Shown here: piece after piece, positions 6,999 to 13,689 of the stretch
Layout: each line of letters opens with the position of its first letter
How positions within the stretch are numbered: position 1 is the first letter of the stretch
Source of the DNA: Clostridiales bacterium
Lineage (GTDB): Bacteria > Bacillota > Clostridia > Peptostreptococcales > BM714
Assembly (NCBI GenBank): GCA_002869095.1
Contig: PKTO01000205.1
Span: forward strand, 1-13,908
Reading direction: 5' to 3'
DNA length: 13,908 nucleotides
Translations under genes and position numbers: made by a program
The notes under the pieces: generated by a model
The model's input: the letters and a program-made list of their open reading frames with translations, nothing else
What the model was told of the DNA's origin: nothing
Databases searched by the model: none

Positions 6999-7694
6999 AT
7001 GAAGATAGGAATCATCGGAGCAATGGAGGAGGAAATCCAGTGCATATTGGAATTGATGGAAATAAAGGACAAGGAAATTTATGCAGGAATGACATTCAAC
7101 AAAGGATTTGTACACAACACTGAAGTTGTGCTTGTGATGTCCGGCATAGGCAAGGTTAATGCAGCTCTTTGCGCTCAGATATTGATAACAAAATTCCAGG
7201 TTGAAAGCATAATAAATACAGGGCTTGCAGGTGCCTTGGAAGAATTTCTCGAAATAGGCGACATAGTTGTTTCAAGCGAATTGCTCGAACACGACATGGA
7301 TGCAACGGGTTTCGGATATGAACCCGGCGTGATACCGAGAATGGAAAGATCCATTTTCGAGGCAGAGCCGAGATTGATTGATTTGACTGTCGAAGCCATA
7401 GGCAAAGAAAAAAGAGTGCATGTGGGAAGAATAGTATCAGGCGATGTGTTTGTTGCGGATTCCGAAAAAAGAATTCACCTTAATGAATTTTTCGGAGGGG
7501 TATGTGCGGAGATGGAAGGCGCGGCAATAGCTCATGTTTGTCATGTGAATAAAAGGCCTTTTGTAGTGATCAGGACAATTTCAGACAAGGCTGACAATTC
7601 GGCAACCGAAAATTTCAGCGAATTTGCCGACAAGCATGCACACGAATCCAGTCGCGTGGTTATTGATCTTATCAAAAAAATGGAAATGGAATGA
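6999..7694 (+). CDS. mtnN: 5'-methylthioadenosine/S-adenosylhomocysteine nucleosidase
   Basis: MtnN (Pfs) hydrolyses MTA and SAH to adenine and the thio-ribose. It relieves product inhibition of methyltransferases and feeds methionine salvage and, where LuxS is present, AI-2 synthesis. It is cytoplasmic and 231 residues long, as usual. The N-terminal MKIGIIGAMEEEI contains the conserved E12. 'MSGIGKVNAA' (47-56) and 'NTGLAGAL' (73-80) line the pocket. 'EMEGAAIAHVC' (171-181) carries the substrate-binding glutamate, and 'RTISDKAD' (192-199) carries the catalytic aspartate (D196). A perfect AGGAGG ten bases before ATG sets the start. No luxS or other methionine gene is visible nearby, and its place between divIVA and the rluD-family gene is unusual for it. 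Confidence 0.96.
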   Translation: MKIGIIGAMEEEIQCILELMEIKDKEIYAGMTFNKGFVHNTEVVLVMSGIGKVNAALCAQILITKFQVESIINTGLAGALEEFLEIGDIVVSSELLEHDMDATGFGYEPGVIPRMERSIFEAEPRLIDLTVEAIGKEKRVHVGRIVSGDVFVADSEKRIHLNEFFGGVCAEMEGAAIAHVCHVNKRPFVVIRTISDKADNSATENFSEFADKHAHESSRVVIDLIKKMEME

Positions 7695-7700
7695 TATGAT

Positions 7701-8618
7701 ATGGAAACATTAAAGGTGATTGTTGGCGAAGACGGGGAAGGATCCAGGCTGGATGCTTACCTCAACGAAAATCTAGAGGAATTTTCAAGAAATTATCTGC
7801 AAAAGTTGATTGGCGATGGAAACGTGACGCAAGACGGCATTAAAGTCGTGAAAAAGAATCACAGGTTGAAGCAAGGCGCGACATTGGAATTGACTGTTCC
7901 TGAGCCCGAAAAGCTTGAGGTTGAAGCCCAAAACATAAAGCTGAATATCGTTTATGAGGATGATGGGCTTTTAGTCGTAAACAAGGATAAGGGCATGGTG
8001 GTGCATCCGGCGCCTGGGAACTATGACGGAACGCTTGTAAACGCACTTTTGCACCATTGTGATTCGCTGTCTTCCATAAATGGTGTGATCAGGCCTGGGA
8101 TAGTGCACAGGATAGACAAAGACACAACCGGACTGCTGGTTGTTGCAAAAAACGACACGATTCATAAAAATCTCTCGGAACAGTTGAAGGGCCACGAAAT
8201 CACAAGAATATACTATGCATTGGTTGAGGGAAACGTAAAAGAAAAATCCGGAACAGTAGATGCTCCAATCGGGAGAGATCCATCAAACCGAATGAAAATG
8301 GCGGTTGTGGAAAAAGGTAAACCCGCAATAACCCATTTCGAAGTTCTAAGGAGATTCAGGAATGCGACTCTTGTAAAGTGTGAACTGGAAACTGGGAGGA
8401 CACATCAAATCAGGGTGCATATGTCATATATAGGGCACCCCATTGTGGGCGATGCATCATATGGATTCAAAAAAAGCAGACATGTTTTTTCAAGGCAGGC
8501 GCTTCATGCCAAAAAACTTAGTTTTTACCACCCGATTGAAAAGAGGATGATGACTTTTACATGTCCTATGCCTGAAGACATGAAAGAACTTATACAAAAG
8601 ATGAAGTCCATGGATTAA
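7701..8618 (+). CDS. rluD: RluD-family 23S rRNA pseudouridine synthase (S4 + catalytic domain)
   Basis: RluA/RluD-type enzymes isomerise uridines in 23S rRNA. The 305-residue protein has an N-terminal S4 RNA-binding domain (about 15-65, 'SRLDAYLNENLEEFSRNYLQKLI') and the catalytic domain beyond residue 80. The family motif 'GIVHRIDKDTTGLLVVAKN' places the catalytic aspartate at D139, the same number as in E. coli RluD. 'LETGRTHQIRVHMSYIGHPIVGD' is the conserved late motif. Target position cannot be inferred, and in Gram-positive bacteria several paralogues exist (ylyB-type), so the symbol is approximate. The start lies seven bases after mtnN with no good binding site, suggesting coupling. The last eight codons (IQKMKSMD and stop) lie in a palindrome shared with the converging rqcH gene. 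Confidence 0.92.
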   Translation: METLKVIVGEDGEGSRLDAYLNENLEEFSRNYLQKLIGDGNVTQDGIKVVKKNHRLKQGATLELTVPEPEKLEVEAQNIKLNIVYEDDGLLVVNKDKGMVVHPAPGNYDGTLVNALLHHCDSLSSINGVIRPGIVHRIDKDTTGLLVVAKNDTIHKNLSEQLKGHEITRIYYALVEGNVKEKSGTVDAPIGRDPSNRMKMAVVEKGKPAITHFEVLRRFRNATLVKCELETGRTHQIRVHMSYIGHPIVGDASYGFKKSRHVFSRQALHAKKLSFYHPIEKRMMTFTCPMPEDMKELIQKMKSMD

Positions 8619-8641
8619 TCCATGGACTTCATCTTTTGTAT
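8592..8641. terminator. Perfect 50-bp coding palindrome between convergent genes, probable bidirectional terminator
   Basis: The sequence from 8592 to 8641 is its own reverse complement, with 25-base arms meeting at TTAA (8615-8618). It contains both stop codons: TAA of the rluD-family gene at 8616-8618 and TAA of rqcH read on the other strand at 8617-8615. As RNA each strand would form one long hairpin. On the + strand it is followed by the T-rich TTCTTTCT, while on the - strand the following bases are less T-rich, so termination should be better in the + direction. No other terminator is present for either gene. Confidence 0.75.
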
Positions 8642-10390
8642 TTCTTTCTCTTGAGGAGTTACATAAAGCGTGTTTTGTCCCGAGTATGTCACAAGTCCGG
8701 GACCGGCGCCCTTGATCTTTTTTACATTTCGTATTTCGGTGCAGTCGACAGGGACGTTCGAAGAAAGGCGTCCTTTGCTGTAATAAGCTGCTATTGAAGC
8801 TGCATCCATGAAGTCTTTTTCCAATAAGGAACCGTCATTTACAAGCACTACATGAGAGCCTGGCATATTCTTTGCATGAAACCAAAAATCTCCTGGTCGC
8901 GATTTTTTAAAGGTGACGCGTTCGTTTTGGCTGCTGTTTTTCCCTGCAATTATATTTTTGCCATTTTCTGTCAGAAAAGACATGTGCATTTTGTTGAATT
9001 TATCAATTTCCTTTGTATTAGTCTGTTTTTTGTTTTGGCTGAAACGATTGCCCAAATATCCTTCTTTTTTCAATTCTTCCTTTATTGCAGCAATGTTTGT
9101 AAATTCATATGAATTTTCAAGATTTACAAGAACATTCTCCAAATATTCAATTTCGCTCTTTGCAATAAGTATTTGTTTGTGGAGCTGCAATTTCGCATTT
9201 TTGTATTTGTTGTATTTTTTAAAATATTTTTGAGCATTCTTTGACGGACTGAGCCTATTGTCCAAAGGTATTTCTATCGGGCTGTTTTCATCATAGAAAT
9301 TTTCCAACGATATCGATTCCATTCCTTGTTTGACTTTATGGATGTTCGCCAAAAGAATATCGCCGTATATCTTGTATTTCTCATAATCAAGCGAATTGGT
9401 GTATTCATCATGAAGTTTCTGAAGTTTGTTGCTTGCCTGCGAAATCCTGGACTTGACAAGCTTATTCAAATTCGAGGATTTGGCCGCAAGATTGGCAGCC
9501 TTGTTCTTGTCGATATAGAACCTGTCTATTGCACAGGAAATCGAATTGAAATTTTCGCGTTCGTAGATTTGATTCGGGTATGTTTCCAATTCTGTCGCAT
9601 GAAAATCCTTGGGTGAATTTTTTTCGGTAAAAACAGTAGGTTTTTCATTGCCGGAATCGATTGATTTTCCAAAGGATATTATAGTTTCCCAAAGTTTTTT
9701 GGAGGATGCGGAATCCATGTCGGCTGTATTTGAATGAGGATCTATTCCGGAGCGCTGGCAGAACTCCTTTGCCAATATTGGACTTATTCCTTTGTAGTTG
9801 GAATAAATCATTTTATAGACATCTGTATTCCCAAATTGAATCTTTTCATAAAAATCGCTGCAAATGCATTCTTCGATGTTGATTTTATCCTGGTCGGGTG
9901 GAAAGTCATATGCGAGACCGGGAAGGACTTGGCGCTGCCGGCTGATTGTTGAGGGAATTCTTCTTATGCTGTCTATTATTATTCCTTCAGAATCAACAAG
10001 AATTATGTTGCTGTGTTTTCCCATCAATTCTACAACAAGCCGCTTTCTTTCTGAAAATTTCATTTCGTCATGTGTGTGGAAATCAAAAAAAAGTATCCTG
10101 TCGTTGTCGTATTGCACAACCTCACTCAAAAAACCGCCTTGCAAATGCTTTCTTAGAACCATGCAGAAGAGAGGAGGAGAGCTAGGGTTTGTTTTATCCA
10201 TTTCAGTCATTGCGATATATGGAAGACTGGAATTTACAGAAATCAACAACTTTCGGGTTTCGCGGCCCCTTTTGAAACGCAGCACCAGTTGAAATTTGTC
10301 GGGCTGGTATATTTTATCTATTCTCGATTCTTTTAGAACCGCATTCAACTCGCACTTGAGCGCGCGAGCAACATATCCGTCAAACGGCAT
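8615..10390 (-). CDS. rqcH: Ribosome quality control protein RqcH (NFACT family, Rqc2 homologue)
   Basis: RqcH binds stalled 50S subunits carrying peptidyl-tRNA and recruits alanyl-tRNA to add C-terminal alanine tails that mark the chain for proteolysis. Older annotations call it a fibronectin-binding protein. The 591-residue protein begins MPFDGYVARALKCEL, as typical for NFACT-N. It has D97-R98 in 'YDNDRILFFDF', the same pair and numbering required for tRNA binding in B. subtilis RqcH. A helix-hairpin-helix/middle region follows (about 180-290), then a long coiled-coil pair (about 295-430) and the NFACT-R domain (about 470-580) with 'RPGDFWFHAKNMPGSHVVLV'. The ATG has AAGGGTGA upstream. It ends IQKMKSMD, identical to the end of the converging gene, because both run through the same palindrome. 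It is transcribed alone from the divergent promoter region. Confidence 0.95.
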   Translation of the reverse strand: MPFDGYVARALKCELNAVLKESRIDKIYQPDKFQLVLRFKRGRETRKLLISVNSSLPYIAMTEMDKTNPSSPPLFCMVLRKHLQGGFLSEVVQYDNDRILFFDFHTHDEMKFSERKRLVVELMGKHSNIILVDSEGIIIDSIRRIPSTISRQRQVLPGLAYDFPPDQDKINIEECICSDFYEKIQFGNTDVYKMIYSNYKGISPILAKEFCQRSGIDPHSNTADMDSASSKKLWETIISFGKSIDSGNEKPTVFTEKNSPKDFHATELETYPNQIYERENFNSISCAIDRFYIDKNKAANLAAKSSNLNKLVKSRISQASNKLQKLHDEYTNSLDYEKYKIYGDILLANIHKVKQGMESISLENFYDENSPIEIPLDNRLSPSKNAQKYFKKYNKYKNAKLQLHKQILIAKSEIEYLENVLVNLENSYEFTNIAAIKEELKKEGYLGNRFSQNKKQTNTKEIDKFNKMHMSFLTENGKNIIAGKNSSQNERVTFKKSRPGDFWFHAKNMPGSHVVLVNDGSLLEKDFMDAASIAAYYSKGRLSSNVPVDCTEIRNVKKIKGAGPGLVTYSGQNTLYVTPQEKEIQKMKSMD

Positions 10391-10408
10391 AATATCACCC
10401 TTTCATTT

Positions 10409-10428
10409 TGATATGCTCAAGTATATCA
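10409..10428. promoter_or_regulatory. Imperfect dyad over the rqcH -10 box, possible operator
   Basis: TGATAT (10409-10414) is mirrored by ATATCA (10423-10428), and inside these CT (10416-10417) is mirrored by AG (10420-10421), giving an imperfect 20-bp dyad. It covers the predicted rqcH -10 box completely. A dimeric regulator could bind here, but AT-rich dyads also arise by chance. Confidence 0.3.
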
Positions 10429-10447
10429 TTTTTATAGAGTAAAACAA
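10420..10447 (-). promoter_or_regulatory. Predicted promoter of rqcH
   Basis: On the minus strand TATACT (10425-10420) is preceded by TGA, forming an extended -10 box. TTGTTT (10447-10442) lies 16 bases upstream as a weak -35. The start site would be near 10413, giving a leader of about 23 bases with the AAGGGTGA binding site before the ATG at 10390. Confidence 0.5.
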
Positions 10448-10449
10448 AT

Positions 10450-10481
10450 TTGATAATTGAAGCAATAAAATTTGGTATAAT
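10450..10481 (+). promoter_or_regulatory. Predicted promoter of dapF (extended -10)
   Basis: A perfect TATAAT (10476-10481) is preceded by TGG (10473-10475), making a strong extended -10 element. No good -35 sits at 17 bases; TTGATA at 10450-10455 is 20 bases away and probably contributes little. Transcription would start near 10488, ahead of the AAGGAG (10496-10501) that serves the TTG start of dapF. The elements face those of rqcH across roughly 25 bases. Confidence 0.65.
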
Positions 10482-10509
10482 AAAAGAAATCAAGCAAGGA
10501 GAGTGCAAA

Positions 10510-11352
10510 TTGAAATTTACAAAAATGCATGGAACAGGGAATGATTTTATTTTAACCGAATATGAAGAAATAATTGGCGCGGACTTGAGCGTGCCCGAGA
10601 TTGCGGAAAGAATATGCGAAAGGCATTTCGGTGTAGGGGCCGATGGATTAATGTTTGCAATGGAATCCTGTGTGGCTGACATTAAAATGAAGTACTATAA
10701 TTCCGATGGAACAAAAGCCGAAATGTGCGGAAACGGAATAAGATGTTTTGCAAGATATGCATATGACAGCGGGAAGGTTTCAGACAGAAAATTTTCAATA
10801 GAAACGGACGCCGGCATCTACAATGTTGAATTGCTTGAGCAATGCTTGGTTGAAGTGGAAATGGGGGAACCCCTAACTGATGCAGTGAGCGTTCCTGCGA
10901 TAGGCGGCAAGGAGGGCAAGTTTCTAAAAGCGGGCATTAAAACAAGATTTGGCATTTTAGAAGCAAGTTCAGTCAGGATGGGGGTTCCACATACTGTTGT
11001 TTTTGAAAAGGGCGACAAATCATTCGATGTCGAAAAATGGGGATTCGAGCTTGAGAGATTGAAAGAAGTATTTCCAGAAGGAACAAATGTCAATTTCGTA
11101 AAAGTGATTTCACCAAAGAATATTTCTGTTGAAACTTGGGAACGTGGAGCGGGAAAAACTTTGTCATGCGGTACTGGCGTATGTGCATCGGCATATTTGG
11201 CCCATTTTTTCGGCCTCGTTGACGAAAACGTGTATGTAAAGGTTCCAGGAGGCGGCTTGTCCATAAGTATTAGGGAAGATTCACTGTATATGAAAGGCGA
11301 GGCAGTGTTGATATGCCGCGGGGATTATTTTATGGAGACATGCAGTTTATGA
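10510..11352 (+). CDS. dapF: Diaminopimelate epimerase (TTG start)
   Basis: DapF converts LL- to meso-diaminopimelate, needed for lysine and for meso-DAP peptidoglycan. Starting at TTG 10510 the protein is 280 residues and begins (M)KFTKMHGTGNDF, the normal family start. The two catalytic cysteines are present: C73 in 'EMCGNGIRCFARY' (same numbering as the H. influenzae enzyme) and C220 in 'SCGTGVCASAY'. 'GVGADGLMF' (41-49) and 'GTNVNFV' (191-197) are also conserved. AAGGAG eight bases before TTG supports this start. A longer in-frame extension upstream to 10450 would run through the promoter and is not credible. It is divergent from rqcH and followed by ftsK, with a hairpin between them. Confidence 0.95.
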   Translation: MKFTKMHGTGNDFILTEYEEIIGADLSVPEIAERICERHFGVGADGLMFAMESCVADIKMKYYNSDGTKAEMCGNGIRCFARYAYDSGKVSDRKFSIETDAGIYNVELLEQCLVEVEMGEPLTDAVSVPAIGGKEGKFLKAGIKTRFGILEASSVRMGVPHTVVFEKGDKSFDVEKWGFELERLKEVFPEGTNVNFVKVISPKNISVETWERGAGKTLSCGTGVCASAYLAHFFGLVDENVYVKVPGGGLSISIREDSLYMKGEAVLICRGDYFMETCSL

Positions 11353-11358
11353 TATAAT
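11350..11358 (+). promoter_or_regulatory. Predicted extended -10 promoter element for ftsK
   Basis: TGATATAAT, that is TGn plus a perfect TATAAT at 11353-11358, starts at the dapF stop codon itself. No convincing -35 hexamer is seen at 16-18 bases upstream. The transcription start would fall near 11365, inside the hairpin that appears to terminate dapF, leaving a leader of about 48 bases to ATG 11413. Confidence 0.5.
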
Positions 11359-11362
11359 AAAC

Positions 11363-11396
11363 GGTGGCGAATGTATTGATGCCACTCTATTTTTTT
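11363..11396 (+). terminator. Terminator-like hairpin between dapF and ftsK
   Basis: GTGGC (11364-11368) pairs with GCCAC (11381-11385), extended by one G-T pair on each side, around a 10-base loop. It is followed within three bases by a run of seven T (11390-11396). The stem is short but the T-run is strong. The AAGGTGATT binding site of ftsK starts a few bases later. Confidence 0.5.
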
Positions 11397-11412
11397 GAAA
11401 AAGGTGATTTTT

Positions 11413-11898
11413 ATGGCTACAGCAAAAAACAGAAAAAAACAAAAGGCAAGCGTAAAAGTGAAAGACAAAAAGAAACATTTGATTTTGCCATTTGTCATGA
11501 TTGCGGCGGGCATAATGCTTCTGCTCAGTATCTATACCGAATCCGCAGGGATAGTCGGAGAGTGGCTGAAGAATGTTTTCGGAGGCTTGTTCAATGGGAA
11601 TGCGGTATACATGGCTTTTATATTGATTTTGTCAGGTGTGCTGCAAGTGATTGAAAAAGGCGGTTCGTATCGAAGTGTTTTTGTTTTGGCTGATTTTATG
11701 GTTTCGGGTTCAATTTTATACGGTATCACAAATGGCATCCAAAGGACTTTTGATGCCAAAGAAACAGCCGTCTATTTTGCGGGCGGCGTCTCCGGGGAAG
11801 CTCCCGGATTGATAAACAGAATGATATATTCAGCATCGGTTAAAATGCTTGGAACCTATGGGAGCCTGTTTCTTTCCGCTATACTTTTATTGATTTGA
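11413..11898 (+). CDS. ftsK: N-terminal membrane part of FtsK/SpoIIIE-type DNA translocase, ended by in-frame TGA
   Basis: This 161-residue frame begins MATAKNRKKQ with AAGGTGATT six bases or so upstream. It has a very basic N-terminal stretch and then hydrophobic segments at about 23-42, 66-80, 89-106 and 149-161. This is the multi-helix N-terminal domain that anchors FtsK/SpoIIIE at the septum. The fourth helix is cut by TGA at 11896-11898. The same frame stays open on the other side of the stop ([16 protein letters not shown]...) and runs into the FtsK motor, so this is one gene with a single nonsense codon. Read through, the gene would be 11413-13689, about 758 residues, which is normal for the family. 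Comparison with the usual 'LLLIG' at such helices suggests the codon was GGA; that is inference. Confidence 0.8.
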   Translation: MATAKNRKKQKASVKVKDKKKHLILPFVMIAAGIMLLLSIYTESAGIVGEWLKNVFGGLFNGNAVYMAFILILSGVLQVIEKGGSYRSVFVLADFMVSGSILYGITNGIQRTFDAKETAVYFAGGVSGEAPGLINRMIYSASVKMLGTYGSLFLSAILLLI

Positions 11899-11910
11899 AC
11901 AGCCATAATT

Positions 11911-13689
11911 TTGGACAAATCCATAGCGGAAATTTATAAAGCGGTTGCGGGCGGATTGATATTTTTCATGAAGATGCTTAAGAAATCAGCATTGAAAGTA
12001 TTCACTAAAGAGGAATCTGCATACAGGGAAGGAAAAAAGAAAAAAGAAAAAAGCGAAAAGAAAGTTCTTAAGGAAATCCCGGAAGAGATTAAAGCGCAGC
12101 CTGCCATAAAGGTGATTGACTATGCCAAGGAATATGGAGAACGCAAAGACAATATTGAAAATGGCAAAACCGAAGAAAAAATTGGTCAAAGGGATGAATC
12201 CGCTTCAAATCCAAAGGCAGATTCAATTTCAGAATCTATAAAAATCAACAGTGAAATATCCAAGAGCGGTTTCAGTGAAAACTATAGGCAATACAGATTG
12301 CCTGGAATTGAACTGCTGGATAAAACTCCTGAAAACGGAAAGGAAATGGATAGGAAATCAGTATTGAAAAAAGCGAAAAACCTTGAAAGGATATTGGATG
12401 ATTTTGGAGTCGATGCAAAGGTTATTCAAGTAAGCAGGGGACCGACTATCACGAGGTATGAAATACAGCCGAAACCGGGCGTGAAGGTAAGCAGAATCGT
12501 TTCACTTTCAGATGACATAGCCTTGAATCTGGCCGCAAGGAATATACGTATTGAAGCTCCGATTCCAGGGAAGGCGGCAGTTGGGATTGAGGTTCCAAAC
12601 GACGGAAATTCGCTTGTAGGCTTGCGTGAAATCATAAAAAGCAGCAGCTTCAAAGAAAAAAAGGAAGGCTTGAATTTTGCGCTTGGGAAAGACATATCAG
12701 GAAATCCAATCGTATCCGATCTGACAGAAATGCCCCACTTGCTGATTGCAGGAGCAACCGGATCAGGCAAAAGCGTATGCGTAAATGCACTCATCACCAG
12801 CTTGCTGTTTGCAAAACGACCTGACGAAGTGAAATTTTTAATGATTGACCCGAAAGTTGTAGAATTGAATCAGTATAACGGCATTCCGCATCTTATCATG
12901 CCTGTTGTCACAGACCCTCAAAAATCTGGAGCGGCATTGAATTGGATCGTAAATGAGATGAATGAGCGATATAAGACATTCGCGGAAACCAATGTGAGGG
13001 ATATAAAAAGCTACAATAAAAGCCGCGACCATGAAAGCATGTATCAAATTGTTGTCATAATTGACGAACTTTCGGATCTGATGATGGTAGCTCCCAGTCA
13101 AGTGGAAGATGCAATATGCAGAATAGCCCAAATGGCAAGGGCCGCAGGCATCCATTTGATTGTTGCAACTCAAAGGCCTTCGGTGGATGTAATAACGGGA
13201 ATAATAAAAGCAAACATACCGTCAAGAATTGCTTTTGCGGTTTCGTCTCAAGCCGATTCCAGAACGATATTGGACATGGGCGGAGCTGAAAAATTATTGG
13301 GTAAAGGGGACATGCTGCACTATCCGGTGGGGCAGTCCAAGCCTAGAAGGATTCAGGGCGTTTTTGTATCTGACAACGAGACCAAAAGAGTGTTGAATCA
13401 TATAAAATCACAGGTTGGCGAAGTGGAATATGAAGAAATGCCCGCCGAAACATTTGTTAAGGACAATGTAGATGAAACTGACGAGCTTTTGCCGGAAGTT
13501 ATCGAAACCGTAGCAGGAATGGATCAAATATCAATATCGATGCTGCAAAGGAGATACAGGATAGGCTACAATCGTGCGGCCAGGATAATCGACGAAATGG
13601 AAAAAAGAGGCATAGTGAGTAAAAGCGACGGCAAGAAACCAAGAAACGTACTGATAAATGAGGAAGATTTGGGGACCGATTATGAATAA
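11911..13689 (+). CDS. ftsK: FtsK/SpoIIIE DNA translocase: linker, motor and gamma domains
   Basis: FtsK is a hexameric ATPase that pumps DNA through the closing septum so that chromosomes clear it. The 592 residues comprise a charged Lys/Glu-rich linker (about 25-125), the alpha domain ('[20 protein letters not shown]'), the RecA-like beta motor and a gamma winged helix. The motor has Walker A GATGSGKS at 281-288, Walker B '[12 protein letters not shown]' near 380-391 and '[17 protein letters not shown]'. The gamma domain (about 525-575, '[31 protein letters not shown]') reads DNA orientation. All motor motifs are intact. No ribosome binding site precedes TTG 11911 or the ATG at 11968, so independent translation is doubtful. 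The frame is continuous with the membrane part upstream except for one TGA. The 3' end overlaps rimO by eight bases. Confidence 0.93.
   Translation: MDKSIAEIYKAVAGGLIFFMKMLKKSALKVFTKEESAYREGKKKKEKSEKKVLKEIPEEIKAQPAIKVIDYAKEYGERKDNIENGKTEEKIGQRDESASNPKADSISESIKINSEISKSGFSENYRQYRLPGIELLDKTPENGKEMDRKSVLKKAKNLERILDDFGVDAKVIQVSRGPTITRYEIQPKPGVKVSRIVSLSDDIALNLAARNIRIEAPIPGKAAVGIEVPNDGNSLVGLREIIKSSSFKEKKEGLNFALGKDISGNPIVSDLTEMPHLLIAGATGSGKSVCVNALITSLLFAKRPDEVKFLMIDPKVVELNQYNGIPHLIMPVVTDPQKSGAALNWIVNEMNERYKTFAETNVRDIKSYNKSRDHESMYQIVVIIDELSDLMMVAPSQVEDAICRIAQMARAAGIHLIVATQRPSVDVITGIIKANIPSRIAFAVSSQADSRTILDMGGAEKLLGKGDMLHYPVGQSKPRRIQGVFVSDNETKRVLNHIKSQVGEVEYEEMPAETFVKDNVDETDELLPEVIETVAGMDQISISMLQRRYRIGYNRAARIIDEMEKRGIVSKSDGKKPRNVLINEEDLGTDYE

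Noticed and set aside
9734..9952. Short hydrophobic plus-strand frame inside rqcH that could look like a membrane peptide
   Set aside because: Hydrophobicity is a by-product of reading Glu/Lys-rich coding sequence in antisense; there is no ribosome binding site or promoter.
9864..10292. 142-residue open frame on the plus strand inside rqcH
   Set aside because: It is antisense to the conserved NFACT-N domain and has no recognisable domain.
10450..10509. 20-residue N-terminal extension of DapF
   Set aside because: The extension runs through a TATAAT promoter element and does not match the family; AAGGAG is correctly spaced from TTG 10510.
11896..11898. TGA in ftsK as selenocysteine or as a reassigned tryptophan codon
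   Set aside because: FtsK has no known selenoprotein forms, the site is in a lipid-facing helix, and TGA ends gpsA, ylmH, divIVA, mtnN and dapF in this same window.
12022..12200. Lys/Glu-rich, low-complexity stretch in ftsK as a possible repeat or insertion
   Set aside because: A variable charged linker between membrane and motor domains is normal for FtsK, and no exact repeat unit is present.
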